From assembly GCA_036897625.1 (NCBI GenBank), contig JAYMTA010000023.1, forward strand, positions 23,625 through 87,624: DNA of 64,000 bases, given 5' to 3'. Source of the stretch: Pelargonium cotyledonis (taxonomy: Eukaryota > Streptophyta > Magnoliopsida > Geraniales > Geraniaceae). Of the stretch, positions 1 to 12,326 are shown one piece after another; the stretch's first letter is position 1, and each line of letters opens with the position of its first letter. Made by a program: the position numbers and the translations under genes. The notes under the pieces were generated by a model. The model was given only the letters and a program-made list of their open reading frames with translations. It did no database searches and was not told where the DNA came from.

Positions 1-178
1 ATTCATAGCTCAAGTTTTACCAGTTAGCAAGGTAAAGGGTTAGAAAAAGGTACACTAAATCACCACTAAATCACTTAGATAATAAAAAATCCAGTCAGTC
101 CCATATTTATAAATTGAAATTAAAGTAATGAAGAGTAAGTTTCTCTTAGTCTTTATGTCTTACGTCAACCTTAAATAT

Positions 179-245
179 TGTAGATAAATGGACTTGAACC
201 AACCAACCGTTCTCGTTTGAGCGACTGCTTTAACCATTCAAAACC
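179..245 (-). pseudogene. tRNA-like relic, identity unclear (CAA-like loop)
   Basis: On the minus strand there is a T-arm at 187-203 (GTTGG, loop TTCAAGT, CCATT) with four of five pairs counting wobble. A D-loop-like AATGGTTAAAGC and an anticodon-type loop reading CTCAAAC lie upstream of it. The acceptor strands do not pair (3' side TATCTAC has no partner at the expected place), and the anticodon stem has only three good pairs (TCG/CGA) around a six-base loop. It is best read as a decayed or non-functional tRNA copy. If the loop is taken at face value the anticodon would be CAA (Leu), but a class II variable arm is missing, so I do not assign an amino acid. Confidence 0.35.
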
Positions 246-1174
246 AGAAAAATCTAGGAAAAGAGAAAGTGGCGTTCACTTGAATGATTTTAGGGTATAC
301 ATATTTTGGAGTGCTTGTACTTTGTTTTTTAAGAAATCCTCATGTTACTAACTTAAAAGCTGTTACCTTGTTTGTATTACCGAATCCTGGTAGTCTAAAT
401 CTCAAAATTATGGAATAATTCTAATCTTGTGAATAGGATCCTTCTAATTGTTATGCTGAGCGAGGGTACTGTCTTAGATGAAGAGTATGTTGTTTTAACT
501 TATAGAGGGTTTCTACAAGAGGGCATTCCTTTTGTGATTGTAGAATAAGTATCAGTTTAGTCTCTCAATTTCTAGCAATAATATATATATATTAGTAAAG
601 TTGATAAAAACCGCTGAAGGGTTTATATACACCCTTGTAAGAAGGAATACTCCGGATCAACAAGTTATTATAAGGAGCCGTCCATAACGAGCTTTAAACC
701 TAAGAGTTACTTTCTTGCCTATCTAAATACAAAGAAAAAGAGTCTTTCTTAGGATCAGATCACAGTGTTTTAATTAAAAAGGGAACCACGGGAAATAAAC
801 TACAAGGGTCACTTTGCACAGAGCGGATCCATTTTCCGCATAATTTGAGTAATAAACCCTTTATAATACGTAAAATTGCTATATTATGAGGACTCTTTAT
901 CTTATTTAAATCCAATTCAACACTCTGATGTTTTGGTTCATTTCATATAGGTGCTGTTACTCAATGCTTTTTATTCTGTTAATCGACATTAAAAACGAAT
1001 AACTCTTCGGATGGATACTCCTAAAATGTGCTAGAACGTAATAGTTAGGGTTTACTTTAATCCAGTAGTTTCTAGTCCCAAATTAACAGAGAAAGGAATT
1101 CAAGAGATTGCTTTTCTGTTTTCAGGTTTCCAATTTCGGATAATAAAGATTTTTAGGAATAAAAGAAGTAGATG

Positions 1175-1225
1175 GCTGTCGTAGTATAAATGCAGAGGAT
1201 AATCTTACTGTGGAACGACGACAGC
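1175..1225. repeat. hairpin with 8-bp stem
   Basis: GCTGTCGT at 1175-1182 is exactly complementary to ACGACAGC at 1218-1225, leaving a 35-base loop. The stem is GC-rich against an AT-rich background. No T-run follows, so it is not a typical intrinsic terminator. Function unknown. Confidence 0.4.
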
Positions 1226-3909
1226 GAAGAAGTTTGATTTTATTATTTTATTGGATTCTCTATTATATAACAGTTTTATCAGACCAGGAAGATGCTTGCA
1301 GGTATATCTGTAATAGGCAATTCTATTATAAAAATAGCTTCATCTGAGAGCTTACGAAAGTTGTTTAGGCTAGGTTCGCTCTTGTATCACCAGGTCTTTC
1401 TTTTTTGAGGTACAGGATAAGTTTTTTACTGGGTTAGTTAATCTATTTTATTGTCATGGAACTTTCCTTTAAGTCTAATATTCCTAGGGCTCCTTTATTA
1501 GATTTGTTATTGTCTAGTATTAGGGATTAGGTCCTCCCCTCCTGGAAGGGTTGCTTCCATGCTTGGCTAGTGTAGGCCGCTCTATTAGGATTAGAATAGA
1601 AGATCCCTTTTTACACCTTTAGTGAAAAAGTTTTGATATAATTAAAGAAAAGTTTAGGCACCCCTTTTCCTTTTAATAAGAATAATATAGTAAGCGTCTC
1701 CGTCTATACGGGATACCCCAGTGTCTATACTCTGAGAGCCCTTGACCTTAATAAGTATCCTGCTAACTTCAATTTAACAGTAGTCAAGAGGTAAGTACAT
1801 GCCTGGATTTTTATTATCATCTTTCTAGGTTAGGGTGGCTCCGTTAGATCTGTAAAAGAAATTACTTTGAAGTTAGTTTCTTAAAAGAAAGCAAGGATCC
1901 TTTATCAGGCTAAGACATCTAAATCAAGAATTAGAAACAGCTCTGTACCTAGTAAAACTCTGCCTTTTAGCTTAGTCTTGAAGGGACTTTTCAGCTAATA
2001 ATTTATATAAAGTTTTTGCTCCGGCTTTGTATGTGAGGTATATACCCTTATGTGTTGGTAATCTGTAATTACTCAATCAAGGTTACTGTAAGGAGCTACT
2101 CCACTATTTTATGAGTGTCGGTAAATTTAGACAGAGCTATTAGAAAATCCCGGAATTCCTATATGAAAGTAAATTCCCGGAAAGAAAGATTTTAAATAGA
2201 TAATAAATTGAGGGAAATCCCATAAGAAAACCCTTTCTAGTAAATCTAGTAAATTCCAGGATAAAAAGTATCATTAAATTCTGTAAAATACTTTCAAGCA
2301 ACAAGTAAATAAAGGCTAACTACAGAAAAATCCCAGCACCAACAATATAAAGAAAGACAGACTCTAGCTTCCGAAAAAACTTGTGTTTGGCTTACGAACT
2401 ATTAGAAATCAGGAATACCAAAGCCAACTAACTATTACCGAATTTTCTTTTATCTCTGGAATCCCTTTCTTTAACCAAAACACAGACTAGAAACCTATTT
2501 ATTATTGGGCTTTACCTTAGGTTTAGATTCACTTCTTTCAGGAAACTCTCGAATCAAGCGGACATCTGTACTAGGAAAAGGAATGAGCTCTTAAGCAGAA
2601 CCTGAATCTGGATAATGCTAGTGAACCTGGGGCAGAACTTAACTAGAATCAGAGTAGACGAATTACTGAGCCAATTACTAACACAGTCCATAAGCTAAAT
2701 ACCAACTATCCTGAGCTAATCCCTAAGTTCATAAACTAGACTGATTCCTAATCCGATTACTATGCTAATACAGAGGAGACTTACTAGGCTAGAACCTATA
2801 CTTGAGGAATTCCTTTGCTTGAGAATACTAACTACACTAAATCCCCTTACAGGAGCTTACTTGCTCTAGGAAAGACCTTACTTGCTACTTGCCGAATAGC
2901 TAACACAAGGGTAATGAATAGCTGGAATCGGCTAGATAAGAATCCTAATAAAGTAAGGAAATGAACTTAGGTACTTACGGGCAAGATAATAATGGGTGTT
3001 TCTGTAAAGCACTTGGAAACTAAGAAGAGGATAGGTGCTAAAGGATCCTGAGAGTCCGAATAAAGCTAGGAAAGAAATATGTGTTTCAATGGGAAGGTAA
3101 TAAAGCTAAGGGGAATGAATGGTAAGAATACAAAGAAAAGGTAAGAGCCGAAAAGGGTACTTAATAACCGGAATCCTATAAAGCTAGGAAACTCTCGAAG
3201 AGGAAATGAATTAGAACTAGGAAAGGGAACTTAAAGACATAGAACAAGAAACTTTCCTCTCGAATTCTAACTTGTTAACCTTTATCGCTAAAAGAAACCT
3301 GAACTAAAGATCACAGTAGACTATAGACACATGCCTTTGAACTTCTATCCAGTATCTCTTACCTTTTATTCGACTAAACTAATTTCCTAACTCATAACCT
3401 ACCAACTTCCAATTTCTCCGCTCTAACCACTTTATCCTAACCCTGCTATAAATACCGGACAGCGAATTAAGAGATACTTCTGCGGGATTATCTTTTCTAA
3501 TGTGAGTCTAGTACAAATGTTACTCTTATATAAGTCAATTATAAACCCTCATTTGATGCCAATAGAGAATTATCTGGTTATGTTATCCTCGACTAGAGAA
3601 TCTTTACCAGCTTACAGAATACAGGAACATCTTTGTCAGCTATCCTAGAACACAAGAGCTCCAATTAAGTCAATTCCTCGGGTTCTTAAAGACAGGACAT
3701 TGAAAGTATAGTGGATTAGGAACCAGAGTAAAGTAAGTGAACCTTTTACAGGAGATAAAGGACTTTAAAAGCACTCATTTCGGGGGTCTATTTAATGGGT
3801 AAATTCCCACTCTCTAGAATTCCTTTAGGGGGTGTGTCTCCTTTTGGAAGAATCTCTATCCGGCCAGAAGGGGTCCTCTCTTTTTTTATATCGCATATGT
3901 AAGTAGCAT

Positions 3910-3927
3910 AAAAGGGAATTCCCTTTT
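3910..3927. repeat. perfect 18-bp palindrome
   Basis: AAAAGGGAATTCCCTTTT is a perfect inverted repeat with no spacer. It is the cleanest example of a short palindrome class seen all over the window: a GG..CC core with A-run and T-run flanks. On RNA it would give a seven- or eight-pair hairpin ending in U residues, which resembles a terminator, but no gene ends here. Confidence 0.6.
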
Positions 3928-4147
3928 CAGTTGTTAAATGAAACAAGATTCTTGGGAAAGTAGAATTGAAGTCTTGTCAATCAAAGTAGGAGTTCTTTCC
4001 GAGAATCCCCCATAAAAGAGCATAGCCTAAGTCAGGTACAGTCCGTAAGATACAGAGAGTAATACCTCTTCAAAAGTTTTGAATAAAAGAAAGTGTTAAT
4101 AGCAGACACTCGGGAGTGTAAAGAACTGAAACTGTAGGGTCTGGTAA

Positions 4148-4402
4148 AGAGTTTTAAGAGTAAGTAAAGGTATTGTAAGTAGTAAGGGTATAGGTACTAA
4201 GAAACAACAAGCTTTGATTATGATACAGAATAAGAGTATGAAACAAGGTAAGCAATTGCTGGCTATAGGCTATAAAAGAAGTAGAGCTATGAAGACTAGG
4301 GCTCATAAAGGTAGTACAATAGCGGGTATCAAGACTAAGAAGAAAGCTAACATACAGAGTTCCGGTCTAAGTTATAACGAGGTAAAAAAGGGAATTGAGT
4401 AA
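4148..4402 (+). repeat. lysine-rich AHK-family open frame, locus A1
   Basis: This is an 85-codon stop-to-stop frame with no ATG near its beginning; TTG at 4214 or an internal ATG are the only start-like codons. The product would be strongly basic. It reads SKGIGTKKQQA early, then GYKRSR, then TRAHKGSTIAGIKTKKKAN, and ends KKGIE. The codons are biased to AAG, AGT, GGT, ATA and GCT. The words GYK, AHK..ST and IKT recur at other family loci on both strands. I do not recognise the protein. The frame may be a gene remnant, or DNA that carries codon-like periodicity without being translated. Confidence 0.4.
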
Positions 4403-4407
4403 GCTAA

Positions 4408-4566
4408 AGGAATGCCTATAAGAAGAGTAACATATTAGCTACAGGCAACAAGAACTGTAAGAACCATAAGAAACGGAGTACCACTAAGAAAAGTAGAAGT
4501 AGTATAGCTAAGAATAAGACAGAGCAGGTGGAGAGTAAGAGTTGCTTGTTCCTTTGTTTTCAGTAA
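4408..4566 (+). repeat. lysine-rich AHK-family frame, locus A2 (tandem, shifted frame)
   Basis: Immediately after the stop of A1, the same kind of sequence continues in another frame for 53 codons. It reads NAYKKSNILATGNKN, then KNHKKRSTTKKSRSSIAKN. NHKKRST matches the AHK..ST word of A1 about 145 bases earlier, so A1 and A2 look like two diverged tandem units, or one long frame split by a frameshift. No start codon or ribosome-binding signal is visible. Confidence 0.4.
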
Positions 4567-7500
4567 AGAAGTCAAGTGAAAGTTTTATTCTCTTTCTGAG
4601 CCCATTTTAATCAGTCACAAGGAGCTCTTTTCTAAGGTAAACTCCTGTAAAGTCAAAGTCAAAAAACTCGGGCTAAGGCTAGGGAGGACTCTTTCTGACT
4701 TATTGGACTTGGGAAGTAAATGGGTTAAGTTTATAGGTTTCCATTTACAGGCTATATATTATATAGAAAGCATTCGAATTCTTTAAAACTTTCAAACGGA
4801 GCTAACTTCAAAGGAGGGATCCCTTATTCTAAATAGACCTAAAAACCGGAAACGAGAATGACTACTAGGCTCAAAGAATCTTTACAATTTTACTTTTTAT
4901 TAAAGAGCCTTCCAAAAGGGGAACCTCTTCGTTTTGACTCTGATTAGAGACTCCGTGAAAGCCTTTCCTAATTTTATTTACTAAATGACTTAGCTTTTTA
5001 GATTGAAAACAAGAGAATGTTTTATTACTCCCACTCTTATATACCAGCTTTCTTAGCTAGAGCTAGACTCCTCTATAGAAGCACGGGATTTCCTTTATAC
5101 TTATATAAGACTTGAAACCTTCGCTTAAACCTAAGATTAGAAAACCTCTTCCTAGAACTTCTTTTTTAGGAGCCTACCTTCTTTTGTACTATTTGTCTTT
5201 TAGAGTGTAATGGCTTAACTATTCTCATAATACTATGGCCTTAACCTCGTAAACTAAGGCTGTTTACTCCTGTATCTCTCCTTTTTTTCTAAGTTCATAT
5301 CCTCTTTATAAATGATAAAAAAAGCATAGCACAAGAGGAATTTATCTATAACAATCTAATAAAATATTCTATCCTTATTATTTATTGAATTTATAATAGA
5401 ATTTAAAGAGTAATAAAAACTCCTATACTATATATTCTTGATAAGATAATACAGTAGCTCCAATTCTCCAATAAGTGTATAATAGCTACAGTTTCTTCTA
5501 TTAAATAAACAGAGTACACTAAGACAGGTATCCCCTTAAAGCGGTCTTTCCTAAAAAGGTATAGCTCAGAAGAAAGTTGCTAAGATTAAGATAGAGCTAC
5601 AAATACAGAGTCTAGCCGTAAAGATAAGTAGTATATTCGATATTTAAGATATTACGAAACTCAGAAGGCTTAAGAAGAGTCACTCTTTTGGTATATTATT
5701 TTGAAGTGCTTTTACAAACTTTTGCATTATTGGATATTTCAGTGAGGTCTTATTAATTTAGATTTAGGGGTCTGGGTATTTGCTTTCAGGAATTAAAGCT
5801 AAATTAAAGTTTTCTGTTGTGAGTCAAGTGAAAGTCTGTCTTTATTGTAATTGATATTTGGCCTTATCAGTTTTCCCTATAGCTTTTACAGGTACAGGAT
5901 AGAAGTTTGACTAACTAGAGAGTTTTAAAGTAAGAATTCTTATCTTAGCTTGAGGGAAAGTGAATGCTGTCCAAAGCAGTTGCTCTTTCTAAGTAGGTAT
6001 TTTATTGACTGTACCAATTCTAATCTAAATCCTTTATTGCCGTAACATAACTTGATTTACTAACTTGTCCACATCTGAACTAGAAAGACTCTCTTTGCTT
6101 GTAAGCTCTTTCAGGACAGTGGGAACGCTAACCCTTCTTGAGAATATACCTAACCAGTTGTAATGCGAGCCTAAGCTAAGGAAGTTGAGCTACTATTCTT
6201 GTGAGATTCCTAAAGACTTCGTTAGTTGTTTAAAAAGGATTATATAATAGCCTAGGTTTCTTTGCAAAGCAGATATCCTATGTTGTTCTAATAAAGGTTT
6301 AAGTCTTAATGGTCTTTATGGAAACCAAGAGCTTAGAACCGATCCTTTTGTTGAGTACATACCTAGGAGGTCATACAGTTTAGGAGATTCCCTTTGTTCA
6401 AGGAAGAGCAGTCCCTCTTGAGTCTAATCTTAATGGAAACAAGGCATCTCTTTCCTTATAGCTGCTGGCAAATGAGTTAAAGAATTGTTCTAATGGATAA
6501 ACGGATTTCTTTCTTAGGACTGATTCTAGATTCTATTTGTTTTGCATTAGGATATTATCCATCTGATCTAATCTAAGTGTATTGACAGAAGTAACTCCAT
6601 AATTAAGTAAAGTAGTAACTCTATATTTTAAAAAGATATTCCGGTACAGATCGCAAGGATCTTTCAGCACACTTTTGGTACTGCATTTCTTACTATTACA
6701 GACTAGGCATTAACCTGAATTACTTATGTCTACCTATTTTAGTTTTATACTTCTAATTCTAAGTAGACAAGATATTCTTAGAAATTTACTAGATCTTTTA
6801 CTTGGATATGAGACTGAATTCAATTTAATATAGTGTTGGGACTGGCTTTTGATAACTACAATTTTGGTTTTTTTAGTTTACAGTCGTTCAGGAATCTCTA
6901 CTTCAAAGAATAAAGAATTAGGAAAAGTCTTTGCATCGGTAAGATTCTAATTGCTAAAAGATCTATAAATTTTCGTACGTTGTGTAGTTGCTTGGAGATC
7001 CGAATCTTCTTATTTTTTTGTATGACCCTTACTTAAAACTTCCAAAAGAGCTCCTAAAAGTTAGATGACTCGTGATTTTAGACCAGGACACTTATTATAC
7101 TCTATATTTCGCGGGACCCCCGGGGGTTAAATCTCTCTTGAAATTCTGGATTGACACTCTTCGTTATGTAGTTTTTCTTACCTATTTCGCAGTTAGTCCT
7201 AAATGAGACTTCTTCACTATATAATACTCGCCCGAAATTCTTTAAAACGAGCAATTATCAACAACACAAAGTAGCCAGCCAGTGAGTATACATCTTAAAA
7301 GCATTGAATTACCGGGGTCCAGGTCTCTTATTGGTATATTCGGTATAGGGAGCTTCTCCGCTGTTAAAGATACGAAATTCTGAGATTTCACAACCGTCAA
7401 AACTTACTGTAAAACATACTTTGGATTCCTTCTTTTGATCAAAAATTTAGTGTAGTAGAGAGAAAGAAGTTGATACTCAAGGTATAGGTATCTTTTAGCT

Positions 7501-8089
7501 TAGTCTTTCTAATCCAGTTAAAAGCAGGAAATCAAAAGGAATGATTAAAGTTTGTTTATAGTAATTCTTCCTTGTTTAGCTTTGGATCTATAAGAATTCT
7601 GGGCTATATAAAAAGCGGTAATTCTAGTTTTATGTATTTGTGATCTCACCTCATTATCTTACAAGAGCTAGAATGAAAATCTAAGGGGATTTCTAGTTAA
7701 GAAAGTGCCTAAATGGCAATACATATACCCGTTTCGAGAGGCTCTAAGAATTCCAGAACAGTTTCAAACAATGAGAAAGGGGTACTGAGTCTAGGTTTTT
7801 TACAAGCTAGAATCAGGGGTCATTTCTTAACCAAGATTTCTTAAAGGTAGGTAGGTAGGTAGCATCCGAAAGAAGTTCTTTTTAGGGCACTCAAAAGAGG
7901 TGTCTAGTATTTAGGAAGTTTTAGTAAACAACAAAGAAGGAAGGCTTTTTCCTCTAAAAGTCAAGTGTACCTATCAATTGAATTCTTCTACTAGTTATGT
8001 CTTACATTCCGTAAACTAGAAGAGTTTCCAGTTCCACTTAATAATAAAGAGAGTATCCTTTGCGCTAAGTTTCTCATTCGAGATAATAA
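4567..8089. other. gene-free stretch
   Basis: No gene is supported here. At 5560-5680 the + strand has family-like words (TATAGCTCAG, then AAGATTAAGATAGAGC and ATACAGAGTC) but no open frame of note. There is a GGTA microsatellite at 7846. The rest is AT-rich sequence with scattered GAATTC and GGATCC palindromes. Confidence 0.5.
7846..7861 (+). repeat. (GGTA)4 microsatellite
   Basis: Four perfect GGTA units, followed by GC. It is a simple repeat with no gene beside it. Confidence 0.7.
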
Positions 8090-8188
8090 AAAAGAATAAG
8101 AGTGTTAGGTAAGGCAAGGGCTCATAAGAGTCAGAGTCGGGCTAAGAGAGTAATATCCCCGAAGAAGGGATACGAAAGCTGCAACTAA
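8090..8188 (+). repeat. lysine-rich AHK-family frame, locus B
   Basis: A 33-codon stop-to-stop frame reads LGKARAHKSQSRAKRVI and then SPKKGYESC. It shares KARAHK with loci A1 and D and has PKK/GY words like loci C and G. It has no stop-free extension on either side, so this is a fragment at most. The surrounding + strand (8040-8830) keeps the same AAG/AGT-rich texture without an open frame. Confidence 0.35.
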
Positions 8189-9272
8189 GAATAAAGGAAA
8201 GGTTTGCCAAGAGAAAGATTGCCTTCATGTTTTCGTTAAAGACAGTAGAGAAAGTAAGTCCAAACTAAGAAGTTTCCGGCCTGTGTAGAACCAAAGTATA
8301 TAGAGGGTAAGGTGAAAGGCATTCAGGGAATAGGATTTCTTAACTAATAGTACTGAAGTAAGATAGGGAATAGAATTCGTTTAGAAAGGGTAAAGTACTT
8401 ACTAGTTCTGTAAGTTTGTATTTTACTTGGAAGAGTTTTTAGGAGCATGTCCTTATCGTAAGGAATTGAAACCCTTTAGAAAAAGATAGGGGATATTTGG
8501 AGAACTGAGTTTAGGGGTTAAGAGTAAGAAAAGAAGTTAGCTAATCAGTGAAGAAGGAGCTCTTAAGGGAAGAAAGCTAAAAGTAAGTTAGTAAGAGTAA
8601 GACTTGTAATTCAGGCAAGATTTATCTTGTAAGTCATTCATTCTCTAATCCAAGTACTCCTCTTTGCTCCTCTGTCTTGCTTTAAGAGTGAAGGAAGTAG
8701 CACTAGAAAGAGAGTTAAGGGATGCACAAGTAAGAAGCTAAGAGAAAGCCAAGGCTAATAAAACTCCAGCTGGAGAGGTCTAGAGAAAGCTCTGGGTATT
8801 GAGATTAAGCAAGTTAGGTCTGAACGAAGTGAGGAGGAAGAGGAGTGGCTGGTTGTTGGTTCTCCTTTTGAGTTGCTTTTTGTCTCTGCAATTCCTTCAC
8901 ATAAAGTTTATCTGGATTTTTAGTTGTACTTTTCTCTTTCCTGCACACTTTCCTAAAAGGTATAATAATAAAAAGGGTTAAATGTAACTATTGCTATACT
9001 TTTTTCACCATCCTATTTCAAGTCACTAGTTTTAAAGTAATTAGTAATAGAGAAAGGAGCCTTTATTCCAGTTACATAAACATAAGAGGTGTCTCCCCTG
9101 CTGATATTTTAGATAAAGTCGATCAGGTTCGGATAACTAGTGTTGTACAGAAAAGGATTTTCTAGCTATAAGATAAAGGAATTACAGTAACTTATAAGTA
9201 CTAAAAAGCATTCATCTGATTTCCAATGAATATCCTTCTTTTAGGCGTACCTGTTGTTTCCTTGATTCTTAA
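8189..9272. other. gene-free, purine-rich on + strand
   Basis: No gene is supported. The segment 8340-8830 is rich in AAG, AGT and GGAA on the + strand, matching the texture of the lysine-rich family but without its peptide words. A 60-codon frame at 8799-8981 encodes a leucine/phenylalanine-rich stretch that could be membrane-like. It has no upstream signal and is of a length expected by chance. Confidence 0.4.
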
Positions 9273-9527
9273 TTGTTTTCATGTGTTTGTCTTTTCTGGT
9301 TTAGGAGAGTAAGCATAGCTCCAAAGAAGACTAAGAAAGCTCTCAGGATACAGAGGGCAGTTATCGCTGCTATTAGGAAGATAGGTATAAAAACAGGTAT
9401 AGATAGTTTTCTTCCAGATCCAGAAAAGAAGTTACAAGGAATTCTTCTAAAAATAGGTAAACAAATTAACAAATTAACAAAGGCAGGGGGTTCTTATAGA
9501 AGTCAAACAAAAAGGGACCCTTTATAA
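9273..9527 (+). repeat. lysine-rich family open frame, locus C (84 codons)
   Basis: TTG-started frame. After a hydrophobic beginning it reads SIAPKKTKKALRIQRAVIAA, then IRKIGIKTGIDSF, then a lysine-rich tail. APKKTKK recalls PKTKKK of locus I, and IGIKTG recalls VIIKTG of locus D and SITKTG of locus G. It is the longest continuous family member with any start codon. The 3' part contains the AACAAATT repeat, so the tail may be spurious. The product would be very basic and about 9.5 kDa. Function unknown; translation is not shown by anything in the sequence. Confidence 0.35.
9460..9481 (+). repeat. AACAAATT tandem repeat, 2.75 units
   Basis: Two complete AACAAATT units and a partial third lie head to tail inside the 3' part of the locus C frame. 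Simple slippage repeat. Confidence 0.7.
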
Positions 9528-12256
9528 ACCCTACGACAGATACTCTTTTCTTGGAGAAGTGGCTATCAAATAGCAGGGTTTACAAGTTGAGACGTCTAGG
9601 TCTAGAGAGTTATTCCACCACAACCTTGGCTTTCAGTCCAGTTAAATTGGCTTCAGGAATACTAAGGAAAGTTTGTATAACCTGTGTACTAGAGTGATCA
9701 AATGTGTAATTAGAAGTGCTTTTACAAATTAAAATTGTGTAGTATCTTATATTCCAAACTCTAGGAGTGTATAATAAGGGAACCCTAAAGCTAAAGTAAT
9801 AAGTTTGTTTCAAATAGCAAACAAGTTTAAGGTTTAAGTTTTTCTAGAACCGGGTATTCAAAGGGGTTCCTGGGGGTATCCATAATCGAAATGGAAGATC
9901 AATAGACTGAATAAGAAATCTGCGAACTATAACTAAACCGTCTAAGATTTTCTAATTTATAGAAATTCGTTTTCTATCTCTACTCTACGAAGGACGAAAG
10001 GAGGTATTATCCTCTAAAAAAAAAAAGAGAAGTTTGCTTGCTCTTTCACAGACTATTCCGTTTAAAGATTTACTATTATACGTATACGAAGGGATAGATT
10101 AAGATTTAAAAAGGCGTATCTTTGTATTAGTGGAGGCTAGAATAAGTTTTCATCCTTTAATTTAAAATAGGATCTACTCTGAAAAAACAACTTTACAAAA
10201 AGAGGGAAATAACAAGCCCCGTACTGCATATTCAAAAACAAGGGAATCCTAAATTTTAATATTAGTTGGGGTAAAAGCGAATAAGATACAGTAAGGAGTT
10301 TATAAACCCACCCGGGGCGTCTCCTCTATTTTTGGGTTACTACAAGAATTCTTAGTTCGTCTATGGCTGCAGAGTAACTTTCCTTACGCTAAAAACATAT
10401 ATAAAGTGCTTAAATGAAAGTACACAGTAGGGGTATATTTAGACAAATTAACAGAGTTATAAGTTCCGCTTAACTGTAGGTAATTCTATATACCTCCTCT
10501 TTATTTTTTAAGATTTCCTAGGTTTTTAATTCCTTTGCGAATGAGTATCAAAGGCAATAGCAGTCCTAGGGAAAGATCCTGAAATATGATAAGGAGTGTT
10601 AATCGTCTCCGCACAAAAGATTTCTGATGGACTACTCTCTTCTTTAATTACTTTTTTAATATAAGGAGAATAGCTTATATAGTTCGTAAAAAACTCTCTT
10701 CTCTTTTTTCACTTCCTAATGGGGCCCCTTAAATATTAATAATAAAATTTCTTTGGAAGATATTCAAAAGTAACCTGGAGTGCGGAATCCAAAAAGGGAT
10801 ATCACCACTAGTGGGGGCAACCTCTTCAATTAGGGCCTGTACTTAGATTAGTGTAACAGTAGAATTAGAATATCTTGCCATTTTTTAAAATACTCAGGCA
10901 TAGACTTCTTATGCTCTAAGAAAAAACCTGTTTTTCTTATTATGAGGGTAGGGTTTTTTGCTTTCTAAACGTATAGGAAATAAAAGTCTACTCACTTTAA
11001 TCCACACTGGATCATACTAAGGAAAAATATGGGCTGTCTAGTTCCCTTATCTCAGTTTCACTACAGAGAAGCAAAGTTTGAGTTTTTATGTATATAGTAA
11101 AAAGTACTAACCTTGGGAGAACTCAAAAAGGGGGCCCCGGTAAATCTTATGGGGTTTACTTTGCGGCTTTATTTTCTGACTAGCAGGAAAATGTTTAATA
11201 ATATAGCTATACTAAGGATTCGGTTTATTAATAGACTTTTTCCAAAGGTTTTGTTCTTAAAAAGAGCATATCCTATATGGGTCCTGGGAATCCTGAGAAT
11301 TAAGAGACTTGAAAAGGTAATAAAGTTTAAAAGGCTTAGTTGTTTAATGTTTAAAAGAGTATATACTTCATATCAAATTTACTTATAAATTTTCGTTGCT
11401 TACCCTAGGCGGTTCTAAGCTCGCACACAGTCAGTAAATAAGGTTTAAAAAAGGTAAGGATTCTCAGAGTTACCTGCTCGTTTCAGGTTGAGAGTTATAA
11501 TATCATACTCAAGATTCCCCTTCTTCTAATTATTTACTAAACTCCTTAGATTGTGTGAATACTATTAAACAAACGATACTCAAAGAGAAAAGAAAGACTC
11601 GGTCGGGTTTTTACTAACTCCTTACCTATCTAAGAAATTCTTATAATTTTAAGATTTTAAGGACTAGTAAGACTTTTTCTAACTAAAACTAGCAAGTCAA
11701 TCATCTTATTCTAAAAATTCTAAAGGGTATACTAAAACTGGAGTCATTAATCATATAAGACCTTTCCTCTTAATATCTCTATCTTTCTCGGAAAAGTTAT
11801 ATATATATTAAGAGAAAACACTATATAAGTCCACTATTCCTTGACGTTTAGCAAAAAGAGTCATATACTGAAAAGACATAGCAGTAAGTAAACTTAATAG
11901 GACTTTAATCCTACCTTTAGTTGTATTAACTATCCCCCTTTTATATGCGTTTATTATCTGCTCTGAAATTGAATAAGAAAGATCCGGAGCTCTAGTACTT
12001 CATTAGATCTAATAATGGAAAGTTTACAGAGGAGTACCCCTCTTATTTGGATGGATATCCTGCTTTTTAAATCTGCCTGAATCTACAAATGCACTTTAGT
12101 TCCTTCCTTAAAGTAGACATAAATGCCGAAATGCCCGTTCGCTTTTGCACTCTCCCGCTTTGTTTCCTATAAAAGAATTCCTTTTATTTACTTTACCCTA
12201 AATTACCCCACTGGTTGTTGATAAACAAAGTTAAGTATTCGTGTTAGCCTAAAGAG
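9528..12256. other. gene-free stretch
   Basis: No gene is supported apart from one short basic frame at 11113 of doubtful meaning. There is an A11 run at 10016-10026 and short GC-rich palindromes (GGGGCCCC near 10724 and 11132). The rest is unremarkable AT-rich sequence. Confidence 0.45.
11113..11388 (+). CDS. doubtful 91-codon basic frame, faint uS3-like start
   Basis: TTG-started frame rich in Lys, Arg, Ile, Leu and Phe. Its beginning, GAPVNLMGFTLRLYFLTSRK, has a loose likeness to the VNPxGFRL...SRWF start of mitochondrial ribosomal protein uS3 (rps3), sharing VN, GF, L and SR at similar spacing. The rest does not resemble uS3 that I can see. uS3 is normally more than 200 residues, so this would be a fragment. 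No ribosome-binding site is visible. Frames of this length occur by chance in this window, so I consider it more likely not a gene. Confidence 0.12.
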   Translation: MGELKKGAPVNLMGFTLRLYFLTSRKMFNNIAILRIRFINRLFPKVLFLKRAYPIWVLGILRIKRLEKVIKFKRLSCLMFKRVYTSYQIYL

Positions 12257-12326
12257 TCCTTAAGGAGTATTCGAACCAACAGCGAGTACGTTAATAGGGG
12301 AGCGCTCTAACCTCGATTATTTAAGA
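12257..12326 (-). tRNA. tRNA-like element, Asn-type loop (ATT)
   Basis: Read on the minus strand, this has near-standard tRNA geometry. The acceptor strands TCTTAAA and TTAAGGA form six of seven pairs (one wobble). TA follows at positions 8-9, then a short D-region with GAGGTTAGAGCG, anticodon loop CTATTAA, a five-base variable region, and T-arm GTTGG-TTCGAAT-ACTCC at 12264-12280. The loop resembles CTGTTAA of tRNA-Asn(GTT) with A at position 34. The anticodon stem pairs only two of five and the T-stem two of five, which argues against a functional molecule. It is either a decayed gene or one of several imperfect tRNA copies in this DNA. Confidence 0.45.

Larger units (their letters stand above)
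1..4139. other. gene-free AT-rich stretch
   Basis: I see no coding region here. Frames on both strands are closed by stops at the density expected of AT-rich sequence. It holds one tRNA-like relic near the left end, a hairpin at 1175-1225, several GGATCC palindromes (436, 826, 1897, 3046) and a perfect 18-bp palindrome at 3910. From about 2880 to 3250 the + strand becomes rich in AAG, AGT and GGAAA words, like the lysine-rich repeat family described further on, but none of that family's diagnostic peptide words can be read in it. Confidence 0.5.

Noticed and set aside
1171-1185. GATGGCTGTCGT, reminiscent of a small-subunit rRNA segment
   Set aside because: The match is short and is explained by the hairpin stem. 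None of the other small-subunit landmarks were found.
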